Source: Flavobacterium aeripolare
GTDB lineage: Bacteria > Bacteroidota > Bacteroidia > Flavobacteriales > Flavobacteriaceae
Assembly: GCF_013294025.1 (NCBI RefSeq)
Contig: NZ_JABSNL010000011.1
Span: 1-64,000 of the forward strand
Reading direction: 5' to 3'
DNA: 64,000 nucleotides
Shown: positions 61,984 to 64,000 of the stretch, in pieces
Layout of the letters: every line of letters starts with the position of its first letter
Position numbering within the stretch: position 1 is the stretch's first letter
Program-made: the position numbers and the translations under genes
Notes under the pieces: generated by a model
The model's input: the letters and a program-made list of their open reading frames with translations, nothing else
Databases searched by the model: none
What the model was told of the DNA's origin: nothing

Positions 61984-63243
61984 ATGAAAAAATTAATACT
62001 TACGCTTGCAATTGCTTCGGCATTTTCAACAGTTAGTGCTCAGACAACTCCTGAGAAAATGACTACCAATGAAGAGTACAACAAATGGTCTATTGAAGTA
62101 GCAGGTGGTGTAAACAAACCACAAAGACCATTAACTTCAGGTTATTTCACTTCAACTCCAAGCCCATATGTTATTGATTTAGGAGTTAGATACATGTTTA
62201 ACAACAAATTCGGTTTAAAAGCGGATGTTGGATACAACAGTTTTGAAGGAAAAAACAATTCTGCAAGCTTTGATACTAAGTACTACAGAGTAGACTTACA
62301 AGGTGTAGCAAACTTAGGTAGAATTATGAACTTTGAAACTTGGACGAATACTATTGGTTTAGTAGGACATGCTGGTTTTGGTTTAGCTCAATTAGAAGAT
62401 GAGAATTCATCTTTGAAAGACAGAATGGGTAACTTTATGGCTGGTATTACAGGTCAAATTAAATTATCTAATAGAATTGCTTTAACAGGTGATTTTACTA
62501 CAATCTTTAACGCTGATCAAAACGCAACTTTTGACGCTGTTAAGAAAGGTACTACAAGAGGCTTCCAAGGAATTCTTTTTAATGGTACTGTTGGTGTAAC
62601 TGTTTACTTAGGTAAAAACGCTAAGCATGCTGACTGGGTTACTTTAGTAGATAAAGATGTATTGAGTTTAACAAATAGAGTTGGTACATTAGAGACTATG
62701 TTAGTTGATTCTGACCAAGATGGTGTTGCTGATTATTTAGATCTTGAGCCAAACACTATATCTGGTGTAATGGTAGATTCTAAAGGTAGAGCTATTGACT
62801 TAAACAACAATAACGTTCCTGACGAATTAGAAAGCTATTTATTGAAAACTTACGGTAGCAAAACTGATAACAACCCAGCATTATCTAACAACGAATTAAT
62901 TTCTAAATTAATCAACGGTGGATATGTTGCTACATATTTTGATTTCAACAAATCAACTCCAACAAACGTTTCTACTGAAGGAATCGACTTTATCTTAACT
63001 TACTTAAGAAACAACCCTTCTGCTTCAGTTGACATTATTGGTCATGCTGACGAAATTGGAAGAACAGCTTACAACGATAAATTATCTAACGCTAGAGCTC
63101 AAAAAGTAAAAAGTATTTTACTTAAAGCTAAAGTTGATGCTTCAAGATTGAAAGTTATCGCAGCAGGTGAAGATAATTCAGTTGAAAAAGATTCAGAATT
63201 AGCTAGAAAATTAGTTAGAAAAGTTACTTTTAGAGTAAAATAA
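61984..63243 (+). CDS. Major OmpA-family outer-membrane protein
   Basis: 419 residues from ATG 61984 with a signal peptide (cleavage after VSAQ, residue 20). Residues 35-210 are an eight-stranded beta-barrel-type region (GVRYMFNNKFGLKADVGYNS). A DSDQDGVADYLDLEPNT calcium-type thrombospondin repeat is near residue 240. The C-terminal OmpA domain (about 305-418) has DIIGHADEIGRTAYNDKLSN and RKVTFRVK. It spans the outer membrane and binds peptidoglycan. Strong -7 box, short leader of about 20 nt and a good terminator suggest high expression. The gene pairs with none of its neighbours. Confidence 0.93.
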   Translation: MKKLILTLAIASAFSTVSAQTTPEKMTTNEEYNKWSIEVAGGVNKPQRPLTSGYFTSTPSPYVIDLGVRYMFNNKFGLKADVGYNSFEGKNNSASFDTKYYRVDLQGVANLGRIMNFETWTNTIGLVGHAGFGLAQLEDENSSLKDRMGNFMAGITGQIKLSNRIALTGDFTTIFNADQNATFDAVKKGTTRGFQGILFNGTVGVTVYLGKNAKHADWVTLVDKDVLSLTNRVGTLETMLVDSDQDGVADYLDLEPNTISGVMVDSKGRAIDLNNNNVPDELESYLLKTYGSKTDNNPALSNNELISKLINGGYVATYFDFNKSTPTNVSTEGIDFILTYLRNNPSASVDIIGHADEIGRTAYNDKLSNARAQKVKSILLKAKVDASRLKVIAAGEDNSVEKDSELARKLVRKVTFRVK

Positions 63244-63262
63244 TTCTCAACTTAAATATAGT

Positions 63263-63299
63263 AAAGCCCTAAAAGGAAATTCCTTTTAGGGCTTTTTTT
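63263..63299 (+). terminator. Terminator of the OmpA-family gene
   Basis: AAAGCCCTAAAAGG and CCTTTTAGGGCTTT form a 14-bp stem with a 4-nt loop, followed by a T run. Confidence 0.9.
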
Positions 63300-63345
63300 A
63301 TGCGCTATATTTTCAACACGCATTGTATACTATTTGCAATTTGAA

Positions 63346-63353
63346 TATTTTTG
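63346..63353 (+). promoter_or_regulatory. -7 promoter box of the CAT-like gene
   Basis: TATTTTTG matches TAnnTTTG. It lies inside the longer ORF starting at 63323 and excludes that start. Confidence 0.55.
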
Positions 63354-63367
63354 TAAAAAAAAACATC

Positions 63368-63997
63368 TTGAAAAAGAAGCTAGACATTAAAAACTGGAAT
63401 AGAAAAGAGCATTTTGAGTTTTTCAAAGATTTTGACGAACCTTTCTACGGAGCGACTGTAACTATTGACTGCAGCCGCGCATACGAGCGAGCAAAGGAAC
63501 TGGAATGTTCTTTTTTCATTTACTCTTTGCATAAAACGTTAACCGCCGTAAACGCTGTAGAAGCTTTTACCTACCGCATTGAAGATGATGAGATAATCAT
63601 TCACGATACTATCGACGCATCAGCAACTATAGGACGCCCAGACGGCACCTTTGGGTTTTCTTTAATTCCTTATTCGAAAGATTTAAATACGTTCAAAATA
63701 CAGGCAGAAAATGAGAGTGCTCGTGTGGCCACTACTACCGGTCTTTTTACACGCTCTTTTGACTTGGACAACTTAATTCATTTCTCGGCGATTCCGTGGC
63801 TAAATTTTACTTCTCTATCTCACGCAAGAAGCTACAACTTTCCTGACAGCTGCCCTAAAATCTCTTTTGGCAAAATAACTACAACAGCTAACAATATTAA
63901 AACGATGCCAATGTCTGTACATGTGCACCACGCTTTAATAGACGGCTTGCAACTCAGTCATTTTGTTGACCACTTTCAAGAACTGATGAACGAATAA
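63368..63997 (+). CDS. Chloramphenicol-acetyltransferase-like protein
   Basis: 209 residues of the CAT fold. The catalytic histidine motif is HVHHALIDGLQLSHFVD near the C-terminus (HHxxxDG), and YGATVTIDCSRAYERAKE and SFFIYSLHKTLTAVN in the N-terminal half match CatA. Size and motifs fit a type A CAT, but flavobacterial chromosomal homologues need not confer resistance, so the substrate is open. No ATG lies near the N-terminus; the first usable codon after the -7 box is the TTG at 63368, giving MKKKLDIKNWNRKEHFEFF. It ends 3 nt before the window edge. Confidence 0.85.
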   Translation: MKKKLDIKNWNRKEHFEFFKDFDEPFYGATVTIDCSRAYERAKELECSFFIYSLHKTLTAVNAVEAFTYRIEDDEIIIHDTIDASATIGRPDGTFGFSLIPYSKDLNTFKIQAENESARVATTTGLFTRSFDLDNLIHFSAIPWLNFTSLSHARSYNFPDSCPKISFGKITTTANNIKTMPMSVHVHHALIDGLQLSHFVDHFQELMNE

Positions 63998-64000
63998 GCA

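Noticed and set aside
63368..63997. Acquired chloramphenicol-resistance gene
   Set aside because: The CAT motif is present, but base composition and promoter match the chromosome and no mobile element is adjacent, so resistance is not claimed.

Overview
The window is low in G+C and reads as chromosome of a Flavobacteriaceae bacterium, most likely Flavobacterium. Four things point there: -7 promoter boxes of the Bacteroidota type (TAnnTTTG) in front of many genes, secreted proteins with type IX secretion (T9SS) C-terminal sorting domains, Bacteroidota-restricted families (DUF4270, DUF4286, delta-60 repeat proteins), and atpD-atpC standing apart from the rest of an ATP synthase operon. Nearly everything is core chromosome; there is no phage, plasmid or CRISPR array.

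Left part (1-15.7 kb): the end of an IS3-type insertion sequence, a small secreted protein, an AraC regulator, tRNA-Leu, prs, rplY, pth, a large T9SS metalloprotease, ribF, bioB, a 1291-residue delta-60 repeat T9SS protein, and recX. Middle-left (15.7-21.4 kb): a leftward biotin cluster, bioF, bioD, bioA and a ketoacyl synthase, broken up by several unrelated repeat families. One of these is a roughly 470-bp element with imperfect terminal inverted repeats that carries a GxxExxY-family gene between bioF and bioD. Then come atpD-atpC, a lipoprotein SGNH hydrolase with a TonB-dependent receptor, glmS with a DUF4270 lipoprotein and a short glycogen-synthase-like protein, and the divergent panC-panD, radA and an AsmA-GT51 fusion (to 37.4 kb).

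Right part: an SdpI-like membrane protein, an aldo/keto reductase, an OmpA-type lipoprotein with xthA, an OlsF-like bifunctional acyltransferase, a 2-hydroxyacid dehydrogenase fused to a VOC domain, a leftward housekeeping group (serS, TPR protein, DUF4286, rsmA, mgtE, proC), a two-domain PL6 alginate-lyase-like enzyme, a small locus with two paralogous tiny basic proteins flanking a membrane protein, tRNA-Trp, metG, an EamA transporter with a HAD phosphatase, a major OmpA-family outer-membrane protein, and a CAT-like acetyltransferase.

The most unusual content is the repeat biology: the GxxExxY element and its solo relatives, a three-copy family of about 75-bp imperfect palindromes, heptamer hairpins, and two palindromes that lie in frame inside metG. 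Several genes also have a -7 box only 4-5 nt before the start codon, which predicts leaderless or nearly leaderless mRNAs. Start codons were moved from the longest ORF wherever a -7 box, a signal peptide or the family's N-terminus decides the matter.
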